In this document: positions 1 through 12,693 of the stretch, piece by piece
Layout of the letters: the number at the start of each line of letters is the position of its first letter
Position numbering within the stretch: position 1 is the first letter of the stretch
NCBI GenBank assembly: GCA_003988855.1
Contig: QYAI01000041.1
Location: 1-64,000 of the forward strand
Direction of reading: 5' to 3'
DNA: 64,000 nucleotides
Origin: Arachnopeziza araneosa
Taxonomy: Eukaryota; Ascomycota; Leotiomycetes; Helotiales; Arachnopezizaceae
Notes under the pieces: generated by a model
Databases searched by the model: none
What the model was told of the DNA's origin: nothing
Seen by the model: the letters and a program-made list of their open reading frames with translations, nothing else
Made by a program: the position numbers and the translations under genes

Positions 1-57
1 GGTTCGAATAGCCTCGATAGCTAGAATGATTCGAGCTTCTTGGGTTTGAATTTCCAT
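1..57 (-). CDS. Transposase N-terminus (partial, Pogo/Fot-type HTH)
   Basis: Only the first 19 codons are inside the window, starting at ATG 57-55 and reading off the left edge. The peptide begins MEIQTQEARIILAIEAIR, which matches the start of the helix-turn-helix (psq/CENP-B type) domain of fungal Pogo-like transposases as I know them. No catalytic part is visible. Whether the copy is intact cannot be told. Confidence 0.55.
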   Translation of the reverse strand, partial: MEIQTQEARIILAIEAIRT

Positions 58-113
58 TGTAAATGGTTGAGAAAACGCGTATTGAAGTTGATAAGTGATA
101 GGGTGGGGGAAAG

Positions 114-147
114 TGCGCCACTCGATGATATGCGCCACTCGATGATA
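114..147. repeat. Two perfect 17-bp direct repeats in transposon end
   Basis: The unit TGCGCCACTCGATGATA occurs twice head to tail (114-130 and 131-147), just inside the presumed end of the element. Subterminal repeats of this sort are common transposase-binding sites; that role is inferred. Confidence 0.85.
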
Positions 148-155
148 AACCACGT

Positions 156-990
156 TACACTCAAAAAGACAAACACAGATCCGCCACAGAATGTTTGGAA
201 GTCTTAATAAACAAGAATTTAACCTATCAAAAAGAGGAAACAACAACGTGAGTGAGGCATATCCAAAGGACCGAATACAGAAACCAACACCCCTTCCCTA
301 AGTCTGCACATATTTTGAACTTTCCAGTTGAAAGCATCCTGAGCTTCGCCAGCCTCGCCATCCCAAAAGACCCATCATCGGCGCAGAATAATTCCTTTCC
401 TCTCGCTTGTTTGAGGCCTACAACAAGGTACCTGGACTTCTTTCCCCGAATCGTCTCTAGCTGCAGCTAAGCCGGTCGCCTATTGCCAAAGAGACAGCTG
501 ACACAATCCGTTTACATATTGTCGGATATCGAGTCGGTATGATCCAATGATATGCTGGTACCCGCATCTCGGTTCTCTCTTGCTCAACGCTTTTTTGTGA
601 CTCATAAGTGGTGGTATTAGGCCTCACCAAACTGCAGGGACAACGCATGACTCAGATCAGGCTTGCTTATCTTCGTGAAAGTAAGGTTGGGGAAGTGATC
701 ACTTCGTCGATGAGTGAATTTGACAGAGGCCTATCTTGACTACATTGAATAGCCTTACGTATTCACCTTGACGCGTGGACCCCGACCCGCGAGGCTGTCT
801 CGTATCCAAGCCAGATACCCGCCTCTCGTGTTTACCTTTCAACTTCAATATCAACACAACCACAGCACAACCACAACACAACCACAACCAATCTTCTTGC
901 TTCCTTGATCAACTCGAAATCTCCTGAGCATCATTGAATTTTCTTCATTTGAGTGAGACTCCCAATTGAGGGGTCTCCAGAGGTGTCGGT
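156..990. other. Intergenic region, 5' flank of the giant DUF3638 gene
   Basis: I see no gene. Several short open frames lack family likeness and splice logic. A short ACAACC-type repeat lies at about 852-892, roughly 100 bases before the start codon, probably 5' UTR or core promoter. Confidence 0.5.
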
Positions 991-3900
991 ATGGCTTCGG
1001 ATACGGAGCTCGAGTACATCATCAATCACGTCTTCCTTCCACCAAAGTTGCCTCATCATGAAGACGAAAACCTTAATGAGAAAGATTTGGCACTTTCAAC
1101 ACAATTTCATACAGCTCTCCTTGAATTTCAACGTCTATCATCTCACGAAGACGGATCCCAATTGGCAGCCAGTGTTGGGATGTCGCAGGAAATCATTCTG
1201 ATGCGACACGAAAGCGAAGCTCTGAACTCTGATAAATTGAAGATCATGCTTCAGGAAATGATGGTCAAGGGTGAGCAAGACTCTAAGTGCTTCCGCTTCT
1301 CAAAATTTTCTAACACAACTATAGATGTCTTGGCTATTGATATTCGCGCCCAAAATGCAGGGCTCATTATCCGCAGACAGACCAAACAATTCACATTCGA
1401 ATCATTTGAGCTTTCTCCCACCCCTGGTGCGGTGATGAGTTCAAAGGGCCGACTGGTACGATCCTTCCCTGGTCCAGCGATTGGGGTGGATTCGGAGAGA
1501 GTCGCCGATCCTACGTTTAGAGATGCTTTAGTCCAGCTCATTGCTCAGCTAGATGTCGACACAGTAAAAGAGTCTCTTCCAAGTGTATACAAAGCAGGAT
1601 CCAAGACGACGGAGCCCAGGGATACTGTGCATCCAAAACTGGTTACCGAGATGTTGACCGGCATCCTACGCGGCATTGGTGAATCTGTTGACGTAATACG
1701 CATTCACAAACGTACACGTGATGACGCATTATGGATGGACGCATTCAAGCCTTGGCGGCGGTCTTCTCTCTGGCTGCTGCTTCGTGTTGCTCTTCAGACT
1801 ACCCTTGTGCGCGATAAGCTGGATCATACACCATACAAATCATTCATGATTTTCTTCATGGCTCGGATTCTTGAACAAGCAACAGAGGCCAACCAGCCAA
1901 GTGATGTCCTATTTGTTATGTTAGCAAAGATAGGTCGCCGAGTGCTGAAGCTCGGATTGGGAGAAGATGAACCACCTTGGTTGAAATACGTTCATAATGT
2001 CGTTGAGGAGAGCCATCGTAAGCTCGCCCAGCAATGGAACTTGATACAATTGAGATCCGATCCGCTTGGGCTTCAAAAGCAGTGGCTGCAATCAGATATG
2101 TCCTTCGATAGAGATACGAAGCTCAGCCTCAACAGTCTTCAACCATATCTCGAGAAGATTTCCCGTCGTCCGGTGCTGGTAAGAGATGGCGGTGAACACA
2201 AGCCAAGCCACCTTTCGCGAACTATTCAGAGTGTATCTCAGTTTCCAATCTGTGTTCCTTCGGAATCTTCGAACACTTTTGAAAATCAGAATCTGTGGCT
2301 AATGGATGTGGAGCAGTGGGTTCAAGATTACCTGGGCGACTGGGCTTTGGCGAATCTGACCTCACAAAATTCTTGCCTGTCGTTGTCGAGATTGATTAGT
2401 GAATACGCATGCACTGCTACTTCAGCGTACAAAGCGAGTGCAGAAAACATTTCTCTAATGCTTCTTACCCTTATAGAACTCTGGGTGGCCCTCGATAATT
2501 GCTCGACTTATCATGTCCCGCTGCTTAAGAAGTATCAAACTGGGTTTCCTAAGGCTTTGTTTGACCCCCTACTACTTCCTCAGAGACGTCAAATGGAGCG
2601 GTTGTGTCAAGTGGAACACCATATCGAGCAGAGAACCGCTGAAGCCATTCATTCGTCTTCTTTAATCTTTGAAGATACACAAAGCCCAAACAGTTTTTCC
2701 ATCCAGTATTTTGACCAGTCATTAAATCATCAAAACCTTCGCCAAACAATCGAAGATCAAGCGACAGTAAAGCGCGCTCAGAAAAAGCGTGAGTTTCAAG
2801 AGAAGACTGAAGAGTATCGTCTGCTAGTTGAGCAATCGAATTCGGAAAAACATGAGGAAGTGGAGTATTGGAATCGTAGGACTCAGAAATACAGTCTTGA
2901 CCACGTCGTGGCCAATTGTTTCAAATGCTCTCTGTATCGACAAGCTAGAAATATTGTAATTCATCTCCATGAATGGCCGCTCCCAGGGAATAAACTAGCC
3001 GCGAAGTCAACAGTATTTGAACTCAATGTACCGAAAGCGATTCTTGCGTGGAGAGACACTACATATATGCTTCTGGTAGATGTTTTCTCACCGAAAAGAT
3101 CAGCAGGACAAGTAATTGACTCACACAAGCATACGCTGAAGCAATATGACGGTTTAGTCCACTATGTTCAATGCCAAATGGGGAGACTACAGTTTGCGTC
3201 TCAATCAAAATCCTACTTGGAAGCGCATTACAAGGCCAAGGCTATTTTTCATGTCGACGAAGAGGCTATCTGTGTCCAAAACGGATTAAATTATACTCTT
3301 TATGACTCCCAGTTGAACACCACGACTAAGAGTCTTCTCGGCCAATGCAATGTCCAAAATATTTGTACACTATCTTTACCAGCGGGACCATACAAATGCC
3401 TGCAATGGGCCTTGGACGCCACGACTCATTCAACGAACTACGTTCTCGCGAGACAATGCGATAGTCCTAAAGGATTTGATCAACACCAGTTCTATGCTTT
3501 TGGATCGTTGAGATCTGGTTTCCGTCTACAATGGCGCAATATTGCTCGTGAGCTAGTTGCTCGTATTCTCAATTTCAACCATGATGCGACATATCTATTG
3601 GTAGTACAAAGTGCTTGGCAAGCTGGCTGTGGGAACAACAAGATCTATCGCGAAACCCACGTTGATCTCATCGAAGAAGAATTTGGCCTTTCACTTATGT
3701 TGGCTCTAGAGGAAGCTCTCGATACTGTCGAGGCAAATTGGCAAAGTGATGTAGCCGTACGAACTTTCATTGCAATCGCCATTCGTTTGTTGTCACTCTC
3801 CCCCCACAGCACCGTCCATGGAAAATGCCATAGTTTCTTACGACGAGCGCGGGCTATAGCACGTTCATGGGCACGAGAAGTAAGTAGGCTCGTCCATGAC

Positions 3901-6900
3901 CGCAAAGATGGAGAATCGAAAGAGCTCACCTGCCGAGCGCTCGACCTATTTCTCTTGTGCCACGCCACTTACTATGTTGATGCCAAAAGCCTCCCTGATC
4001 TTCTCAAATCAAGCGAAGATGTTGCTGTCTTTATCGAGTGTTGTATCGGTATCCAGGATCGCTGTCCTACCAAGACATCAGATTTGCCTCAATCCTTGAA
4101 GCATATGCTACGACGAGATCAAAAGTTGATGCACATGGTAGAATTTAAACTACGCGAGCTCATCTTGACGGATAGAGATGGAATTGACAATGCTATCAAT
4201 CAAGTATGGGAAGGTTATCGTCCCGGTAGTAAATGGTCCACTCTAACGCACCCTGCCGAAAGATGGATGACAACCAAAACATTTGGAGATGGAACCAACT
4301 CGGGCACAACATCAGTGGTAGTTCATTATAACGTTCTGGACGGAACTTTGCTGGTTAATGGACTGCCATTGACGCGTTTGCCGCAACACTATGAGTTACA
4401 TCCCACTTATAAACGACTGTTTGGCGAGGTAGGCTTCCTCATTCTAGATTTGTGGTAGACTGATTAAATTTCAATATAGAAAGTCCTAGATGTGATACCT
4501 TCCACAATGGTAGGAATGGAGTTTGAGACGCGGGAAAAGATATGTGACCAAGAGGTACTTTTCAATCGACAAGAAGACAGATCGATAGAGACTAACAGTA
4601 TGCTAGATTCACTTTCGCATGTGCGAATCCGAATTGATCATCAGAACTAAGTTCAAGCTGCAAATCCATGAGCTCATTCCAACCACTGCTATGCGTTTCG
4701 ATTTTCCTCAGGTATTTTTGAATAGTTACGCACATTGGTTGAATGTGACCACAAGAGAACTTGAATGGCGTCAAATAAAGGATCCTTGGACGTCATCATC
4801 CCAGAATTGGCGAGCGAAGCTCAACCAATTCCGGAATTACATTATGAGCAAAGGCAACCAGACCATGATAGACATTCGCAGTCCCACAGCTAAAGCGATC
4901 TCGCAAGTACTTAATCCGCTTGAAACCGCAACTCATCTCCACATAATTTTGAATCGCAGAAGGGGCATGATCGAGATTAATCTACCACGAATGAAGCTCG
5001 ACTTTTTTCTCAAAGCCGCCACTAGCCAACTTGAATCCAAACAGTTTCGGGGAATGGTCTTGGATAAGGAGCAATGTTTCGGAGCTTTCACTGGCCTAGC
5101 CAATAAGATCGTACTTCGTGATGTTGCTAATGAAGCCCGAACTGTTCTGGTTCCCCATGGTAAAGTATTCTTCACACCCGACAGTCATCATATCAAAGTT
5201 CAGATCATTTTGGATACGAGCGATGAGGTTAAATACCACGCCTACCAAATCGACGAATTATCTGGAAGGCTTGTCGACAATGGCAGTCTTCAGAGCAGAT
5301 TGTTTAAGTTGTATCTACATGCAACGACATCGCATTACCTCACCGACAAGCTCACAGGTCGAACAGGTACAGAAGAAGCACTAAGTGGTCTCGCAAGTGG
5401 CTCAACTCGATCATTTTTCAAACTTGAATCTTCGGATATTGAACTCCTGCAAAATCTGGCGATGTTGACACCATGTAGAGAGTTTTACCCGCAACACCTT
5501 CAAGTAATGCAGCAGATACATTGGCAACCTGTATTATCGCCCCTTTCGCAGCATGGCCAGTTCTACACCAAAGTGACTGAGATCTTGCACCAAGCTGAGG
5601 CGCTTGAAATTCTTCAAGAGCACCCTGCACGGTTGAAAAAGCTGACACCGCCCGGAGATTCTCGCCTCCTTGAACGAGCTGCTATTCGAGATTCATCATA
5701 CCAAGTTTACGGCTTTGGGGCCGAAACATCTACAGCTATCCATGATGTGGTTTACGACGCCCGAGACCAAGTCATTAAGACTTCCCGGGAACTTAAGACT
5801 TACCAAATTTCGAGACTTGTCGATGATTGGCCTACGAATCTTGCGGTATGCACTCCAAAGTTGCTATCCCTGATTGAATCATGGTCGACCGAGATTCTCG
5901 GTCCAAGGCCAGATAAAGAATTAAAACTGGGATTTGACACCCAGTTGCTAGAAGACCAGCCTCAGTGGTTCTCGGCCCATTGGTGTGCACTCCAAAGATG
6001 GTTATCCCAAGCTGAGGTTTCCAAAGACAAATATAAGATTCTATTTTTGCTCTCCAGTTTGTCCTACTCTAATAATGCAAATCTGGAAATCATCAGAACT
6101 CTTTTGGCATTCGCGACAGTCCCAAGGTTTCGTAATCTCGAGGCGCCAAATATCCCCGTGTTCAAGATTGGTAAAAAGTATGGACCGTCCAAATCAACTC
6201 TCGTCAATGTGATAGGGCATCACGAATTGGAATTCCACCAATGTCCAGAATCCAAGTTGAAAGCTCTTAAAGGAGAAACAAAGCCTCGGCTCGCTGAGCG
6301 CCAAATGAGCGAATACGAAGCTTCCAAATCGGAAAAGGGTGAGAGACTTGCTGATCAACTCATAAGCCAGTGGCCTACGCAAGAACTTTCCACTCCAGCC
6401 AGCAGCAATATCAGGGATCACATCTCGGTAAATTCTGCGGTGGACGCTGCCAGACCTCTTTTCAAGATCTGGTATCAAAACTCCTTGTTTCGAAAGTACA
6501 TCCGGCGTATCCAAATACTGTTGGATGGATTACAGCCGGCAAGTGTGTACAACGAGATATATTCCGTCCCACGAACAAGCGATGTATACGTTATGCCAAA
6601 GTCATCTATCAGCTTTCAAGATATGATGAGGACGCCGCCTCCTGCCATTACCCCGGCCCTGCCGCTAAATTTCGAAAAATGGATTATTCCAGGAGTTGAA
6701 TCGAATGCTAATCACGGTAAGCTTGAAGCTTTATTGAATCGCATATCGTCTGAGTGTTCCAATTTACATGAATACCATTACTCCAAGGATTTACGCAATA
6801 GTTTCGATGCTTTGCCTAAATTTGGCTCTACAGGACTGAGATCGACCACGGACTTGCAACAGCTTCTGAAAGAACATCTCAACAACACCCAGCAACTTGT

Positions 6901-9900
6901 CAAAGATAAATATGAGGCGATATGTGAGAAACTTCAAAGTAACCAGAACTCTGTGTATCAGAGAGCCTGCTTGCTACCACGAATCTGTCCGACTTCTATC
7001 TTGTCGCACTTGGCACGTAACGTGAGCCAAGATTTCCTAGTCAACAAGGCCTGGAAGCAGTGCTTGGTAGATTATGCGGTAGCTATTACTTGTCTCCAGC
7101 GCGCGGAGCGTCTTATCTCCTTCATTCCCAACACTGCCGAGCTCTTAAGCGAGTTGAAAAACTCTGGACATGAAGAATGGGATCCAATGAACCATTCAGA
7201 ATGGTTACTTCTAGAGATCGAAAATAATATTATGATACGCCCAGAACAGGCTCAGATTAGCACGGAAATGATGTTTCCTTCATCTGGCTCGAACTCTGTC
7301 ATGCAGTTGAACATGGGAGAAGGAAAATCATCTGTGATTGTACCTATTGTCGCTGCTGCTCTCGCTGATCGAAAAAGACTTGTTCGAGTGCTTGTTCTGA
7401 AACCGCTAGCAATGCAGATGTTCCAGTTACTGGCCAAAAAACTGGGAGGAATGATTAATCGGCGAGTTCTGTACATGCCAATATCCCGGTCTTTAGAGTT
7501 CACTAAAGAGCAGGCTCGTCAGATCCACAAAATGTACCAGGATAGTATGGAGAATGGATCTATTCTCTTACTTCAACCAGAACACATCTTGTCTTTCGAA
7601 CTGATGGGGCTTGATCGGCTTCTGTCTGGAGACACAGAGACGGGGAAAGTCATTATCAAAACACAGGAATGGTTGTACAAAAACTCACGAGACATTCTCG
7701 ATGAGAGCGACGAGATTCTCAACGTGCGATTTGAACTGATATACACCATGGGCCAGCAACAATCTATCGAACTGGCCCCAGATAGATGGACAATCATCCA
7801 ACATGTGCTTGGTCTCGTCTGCCGTTGTGCTCCCGAGATTTTGAAACAATTTCCAGAGGGTCTCGAATTGATTCCAGGAAAGATTGGGGCATTCCCGAAA
7901 CTGCGAGTCATCCATTCATCAGCGGGCGATGAGCTTCTTAAAACCGTTGTACGACAACTCCTCCAGAATGGGTTACCAGGACTGCCATTATGGAACATTA
8001 ACAAACAGCTTAAAGCCTCTTTATTTCATTATTTGACAGATTCAGGTGTTGCATTAGTAGACTTAGAGCATTGGTCTACTTCAACAAAGAGTATCCTGCT
8101 TCTTCTTAGAGGCTTATTTGGCTGTGGTGTTCTAAGATTTGCTTTGGAGCAGAAGAGATGGCGTGTGAACTATGGACTCGACCTTTCCCGCTCAATGCTT
8201 GCTGTTCCGTTTCATGCCAAAGACATACCATCACCTCGGGCAGAGTTCAGTCACCCAGACGCCACAATAGTCCTGACATGCCTCACTTACTATTATACAG
8301 GTCTATCGGATCAGCAAATCCGCCTGAGCTTCGAGAAGCTGCTTCAGTCTGATAGCCCAAGCGAGGAATATGTGCAATGGGTGAAAGATGCGCCAGAGTT
8401 GGCATCTCAGTTTGGACAGATCACTGGTGTTAATCTCAGCGATTCAAAGCAGTGCTTCCAAGAATTATTTCCACCACTAAGGTTCTCCAAAGCCATTATC
8501 GATTTTTACTTGACATTTGTCGTTTTCCCATCAGAGATGAAGGAGTTTGCAGAGAAATTGTCTTCCTCTGGATGGGACATTGCCCGCGAGAAAGCGGATG
8601 GAAACCCAACAACAGGATTTAGTGGTAAGGCCTTTCCCATTCAGATTCTGGTTCTCTATAAAGGTCTGTGTACTTCTATCAGTTCAATAGCTAATTTTCT
8701 TATAGGAACAAATGATAGTAGATATGTATTACCACTGTCTGTCAGTCAGCGTGATCTACCGGCACAGTTGTCGACTAATGCTATGGTCTTGGATATTCTT
8801 TTGAGACCTGAGAATGCGTTCATGGACATTAGCGGGTATTCCTCAACAGGCGTCCTCAATGCCGAGGTGCTCTTGAAGATGACCACCAAGCAGAAGCCCA
8901 AGATCCATGTAATCCTTGATGTTGGTGCCCAGGTTCTTGAGATGCAGAATGAGGATGTAGCACGAAAGTGGCTTTCGGTTGTGCCAGAAGTGGAAGCTCA
9001 AGCAGCAATTTTCTTCGATCTTCAAAACGAAATTTGTGTTTTGAGTCGCGATGGAAAGAAGGAGCCTTTGCAAGTCTCTCCATTTGCAAAACAAATGGAC
9101 CAATGTTTGGTGTATCTTGACGAATCACATACAAGAGGAACTGACCTCAAATTGCCCACAGACTATCGAGCACTTGTAACCCTAGGCCCAGGCTTACAAA
9201 AAGATCGACTGGTCCAAGGCAAGCGCCCTACCCGGTTATTTAATTCTTGCTGACGTGTTTCTAGCTTGTATGCGAATGAGAAAACTTGGCAAAGGTCAGT
9301 CGGTTTTGTTTTGCAGTTCTAGGGAAGTGCAGCGCAAAATCCTTGAGTATAGTGGAAAGACGAGTGGCCCGATCGAGGTCTCAGACGTTTTGAGATGGGT
9401 GATCACAGAGACTTGCGCCAATACTCGGAGGAGTATCCCTCTATGGGCAACCCAAGGCTTGCGACACCAACATCGTCGTGTTGCCTGTTTGGGAGCGACC
9501 ATGACCACAGAACTAGCGAAGACTCTTCAAGAGCCGGAAGCGCAAACGCTTGAAGAAAGATACGAAATCCGAATCAAAGAAAATACTGACCCAGTCTTGA
9601 GAAGCATGGAGGGTAAGTTGATCACTGGCCGCGAGCACCAAGTCGATGAGATTCGAGCAAAGTGCAAGCAATTCGGAATATACAATTTCGACTCAGCGAC
9701 GTTGCATGAGGAGCAGGAACGGGAGCTCTCTCCCGAAAACGAGCGCGAGCAAGAAACTGAGCTCACTCCACCAGCGAATCCATGTACACATAGCCTCCAT
9801 CCCCATGTACAACAACTAATGATAGATGGTGTGGTCAATCGGTCATCAAATAGTCTGAGGCCTGCTTTTGAACTCTTCTGCCAAACGACAGCAGCCGACT

Positions 9901-10544
9901 CTTTCGAATCGTCATCTTGGCCAAAAGATTTACTTGTCACCACGGATTTCGCAAATACGGTAAAAGCTGCAGAAAAAGGGCTAGATTCCTTTTTACGGCC
10001 AGTGCATTGGGTTCTCAGTTGTCGTGGTCAAAAGCCCCATAAATATGTCGTGTTAAGCCCATTCGAAGTCCAGTTGCTTCTCCCATTGATTCGAACGAGT
10101 AAGAATGTCATTCTACACCCTTACACTCCACGGATCAACAAATCGGCATGGACGTTAGAGACTCTTTCATACTTTGCTGTTCCAGCAGTACCAAGAACGC
10201 AGGCATCACCACCAATCGCTAAACTGTTGAATTTGTTCGCTGGCCAGCTTTACATTCGCAGCTACAAAGAATACAAAGAGCTCTGCGGGTTTTTAGGCCT
10301 CTCATACGGCAGCGAGGAGGTGGAGACCGATACTGACGGGTTTATCAAACCAGAAAAGCGTGCTGATTCTGGATTTATGGCGATCCGAGAGTGTCGATTT
10401 CAGACTAGTCCGGTAGTATTTCTGGCAAAGGTATTTGCGTTGCGGAGAAGGGGCCATAGCATTGCTATTTCACACATGGGGAAGATATTGAAGGGAGAAT
10501 TAGTGGACAGAGATCAATTCAAGGAGGAGAAGGAGGTGGCGTGA
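991..10544 (+). CDS. Giant DUF6606/DUF3638/DUF3645 protein (3107 aa, five exons)
   Basis: Model: exons 991-4428, 4480-4554, 4607-8624, 8706-9218, 9265-10544; all phases close. The start (MASDTELEYIINHVFLPPKL) is the usual N-terminus of DUF6606. The family is large, eukaryotic, and often labelled 'ubiquitinyl hydrolase' by automatic transfer; its real biochemistry is unknown to me. Visible motifs: a Walker-A-like MGEGKSS at residues 2074-2080, DESDEIL near 2203, DESHTRGTD at 2649-2657 and a Lys/Arg-rich ACMRMRKLGKGQSVLF at 2682-2697. Their order resembles SF2/SecA-type helicase motifs I, II, V and VI. The 81-nt intron at 8625-8705 is frame-preserving and stop-free, so it can be missed; removing it restores the family sequence GFSGTNDSRYVLP. 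The intron at 9219-9264 starts with GC. A transposon sits 25 bp after the stop. Confidence 0.88.
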
Positions 10545-10569
10545 TAGGAGCTGCGACCATGATGTTGTA

Positions 10570-10610
10570 AGAGTGGCCACTGCACCGTGCACGACATCAT
10601 AGCGTGCACG
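10570..10610 (+). repeat. Left terminal inverted repeat of Pogo-type element
   Basis: About 41 bp; pairs with 12653-12693. The outer 24 bases differ by one position (a G/C change at base 6); a five-base segment after that is diverged and the inner 12 bases again match except for one transition. Confidence 0.9.
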
Positions 10611-10739
10611 TGATCCGCGCCAATTCTAGAATATGGTACTCAGTATTAAGGTGCAAATAACTTCATGAAAAAGCGATCAATTTACTCTATAATTAGAGCA
10701 TTTAAAAGCGACAGTTCCTAATATTATTTTAAGCTACAA

Positions 10740-12602
10740 TCAGCAATCTTCTAAGTGCTGTGGCGTACGTATTTGCCTCCCATTCCTCGTGACCTTCATC
10801 TTCACCTCTGATTGACTACTCTTGATTGGATCCTCAATTAATTGAGTACGTGAAGTGCCCTTCTTCTGAGCTTTAGGAACTTGATTTGCCTTGCCTTTAG
10901 CTTGCTGTATAGCTAATTGGCGTTCTACTTTAGCTTGTTCTTGCTGAGCTTTCTTCTGGGCCATTTCCTCCAACTTCTTTGCTCTGGCTTCCTGGCGTTG
11001 TATCATAGCTTCTTGCTTCAACCGTGCCTGTTCCTCTTTTCTTAGCTGTACCTGAAGCTTTTTCTCAGCTTGCGCAAATACAGCTCGTTCCTGCTCTTGT
11101 TCCTGCTCAATTTGCAGTTGCCGGGCTTCCCTAATCTTCTGTGGTGAGAAGAACGTAGCCACATTGCCTTGTTCAGCTCTGAATTGCGCAAAGAGTGGTT
11201 TGGATCGTTGCTTCTGCTTGTCTTTTGTTGAAATAACCTCCTGAAGGCTATTGACCTGAGCTTTAAGAAGCTCGTTCTCAGCTTGGAGTTTGTGACAGTG
11301 TTTAATGATTTGACAACCGTCATTTCTAAGAACCTCTCCAATTGCACCTCGTACAACTTTATCAATCATTTTCCAGTCTGAAAGTGATATCTTTGATGAT
11401 GTAGAGCCTGTAGAACTAGGCCTTGCAGCTTCTTGTGCGAGTTGTTGAGTGGAAACCTTGCTAAGAACTACTTCTGGATCAAATGAAAACAAGCCAGTCT
11501 TTTGGAAAGCTGATAAAATATTAGCTTTTGTGAAAGCTTTTTGGAATTCTAGTTTGAATAGGCCGTAGAAATCTGCTTTCGTAACTCGGCATATAGCTTG
11601 TTTCTGTACAATCTATTTATCAAGCTCTTGAGAGTAGTACGTCGCTAGAGGTGAGAATACACCAACATCTAGAGGTTGAAGCCGGTGCGTCGTATGAGGA
11701 GGAAAAGCAGAGACTTGTATATTGTGGTTGTTACACTATTCTAAGAATGGAAGGTTGATATGAGAGCCGTGGCCGTCGAGTATTAGGAGTCTTGGATCGC
11801 GGCCTTGGCGTGCCTTTGCCTTTGTTGCACGGTCGAATACTTTCTCAAGCCACGATAGAGCAAGCGTATTATTCGTCCAGCCAGTCTCTGTACTTGCAAA
11901 ATAGCACTCTTCTGTTGTAGGATAATCCTTGAGCCATTTATCCTGAATATCGCCAGATGCTGCTAAGTATATAAGTGCTGGTGGCAAGCTTGATCTATCC
12001 ATACAAATCGTGGCAATAAGAGTTGTCCATATTCTATTCTTATCCTGTACAGCTCCTAAGAGCTTGCCTAACTTTTTCCACTCTCTAGAGAAGACTCTCA
12101 TAGTCTTTTGAAGCCGGCCAATCATAAACCCTTTTTCATCTATATTATAGACGTTTCCTGGCTCGTAATTATACTCTCTCATCTTAGCAGACATCAATTC
12201 AAAGTAATGATTGATTAACCACTAATTATTAGCTCTTTTACGGTCTAAATCGCAGCCTGTAAGGTATCCTGATGTGATTACTGTACGGTAGCGTTCCACA
12301 AATCTGAATACTTAGTTTTCTCCTGGCTATTTCTCACAAAGAGTCTCTGCAAAAACACGAATATTAAGGTAATTCGGAGGTAGGCCACGCTTAGTAAGAG
12401 TATCAATGTATTTGACAAGCTGTTGCTCTTGTTCGTATGACAGAAGCTGGCATTGTTCCTTATAGTCTGCTCTTGACTGTGTTTGGCCTTTGACGCGTCG
12501 AGCAATAGTGGTACGGTGGACTCCAAGCTGTCGTGCAAGCTCAGTACGATCTACAAGATCCAGGGAATCGAATGACGCAAGAGCAGTATCAATTGGATCC
12601 AT
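10740..12602 (-). pseudogene. Pogo/Fot-type transposase pseudogene (five nonsense codons)
   Basis: A single frame of 621 codons runs from ATG 12602 to 10740 with no frameshift. It is broken by TAG at 12327-12329, TAA at 12312-12314, TAG at 12225-12227, TAG at 11736-11738 and TAG at 11613-11615. Order of parts: an N-terminal helix-turn-helix (DRTELARQLGVHRTTIARRV), a CENP-B-like segment, the DDE core, then a Gln/Lys/Glu-rich coiled coil at the C-terminus. The three catalytic Asp are in YNIDEKGFMIG, LLILDGHGSHI and LQPLDVGVF; about 35 codons separate the second and third. Four of the stops are TAG, reachable from CAG (or TGG) by one C-to-T/G-to-A transition, consistent with point decay or RIP-like mutation. 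Confidence 0.9.
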
Positions 12603-12652
12603 ATTGGTGGAGTTATGAGGGGAAGTAGTTTGTTGTTATGGTATTGAATACG

Positions 12653-12693
12653 CGTGCGCGCTATAGTGGCGTGCACGGTGCAGTGGCGACTCT
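12653..12693 (-). repeat. Right terminal inverted repeat of Pogo-type element
   Basis: Reverse complement partner of 10570-10610. Followed directly by the TA target-site copy at 12694-12695. Confidence 0.9.

Larger units (their letters stand above)
1..155 (-). mobile_element. Pogo/Fot1-type DNA transposon, right end only (runs off window)
   Basis: The first 57 bases encode, on the minus strand, the N-terminus typical of fungal Pogo/Fot-type transposases. Upstream of that start lies a subterminal region with two 17-bp direct repeats and an end sequence finishing at 155, directly followed by a TA dinucleotide (156-157), the target these elements use. The other end is outside the window, so the terminal inverted repeat cannot be verified. 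It differs in sequence from the complete element at 10570-12693, so it is a different family. Confidence 0.6.
10570..12693 (-). mobile_element. Complete but inactive Pogo/Fot-type DNA transposon, 2124 bp
   Basis: Both ends are present. The left end, AGAGTGGCCACTGCACCGTG and onward, matches the reverse complement of the right end over about 41 bp with a few mismatches. TA dinucleotides flank both sides (10568-10569 and 12694-12695), as expected for the Tc1/mariner-Pogo group. One transposase reading frame runs on the minus strand between the ends and carries five in-frame stops, so this copy cannot make its own transposase. It lies only 25 bp past the stop codon of the giant gene, in convergent orientation. 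Confidence 0.9.

Noticed and set aside
8625..8705. 27 extra codons inside the giant protein
   Set aside because: Canonical intron of 81 nt without a stop; removing it gives the conserved family sequence.
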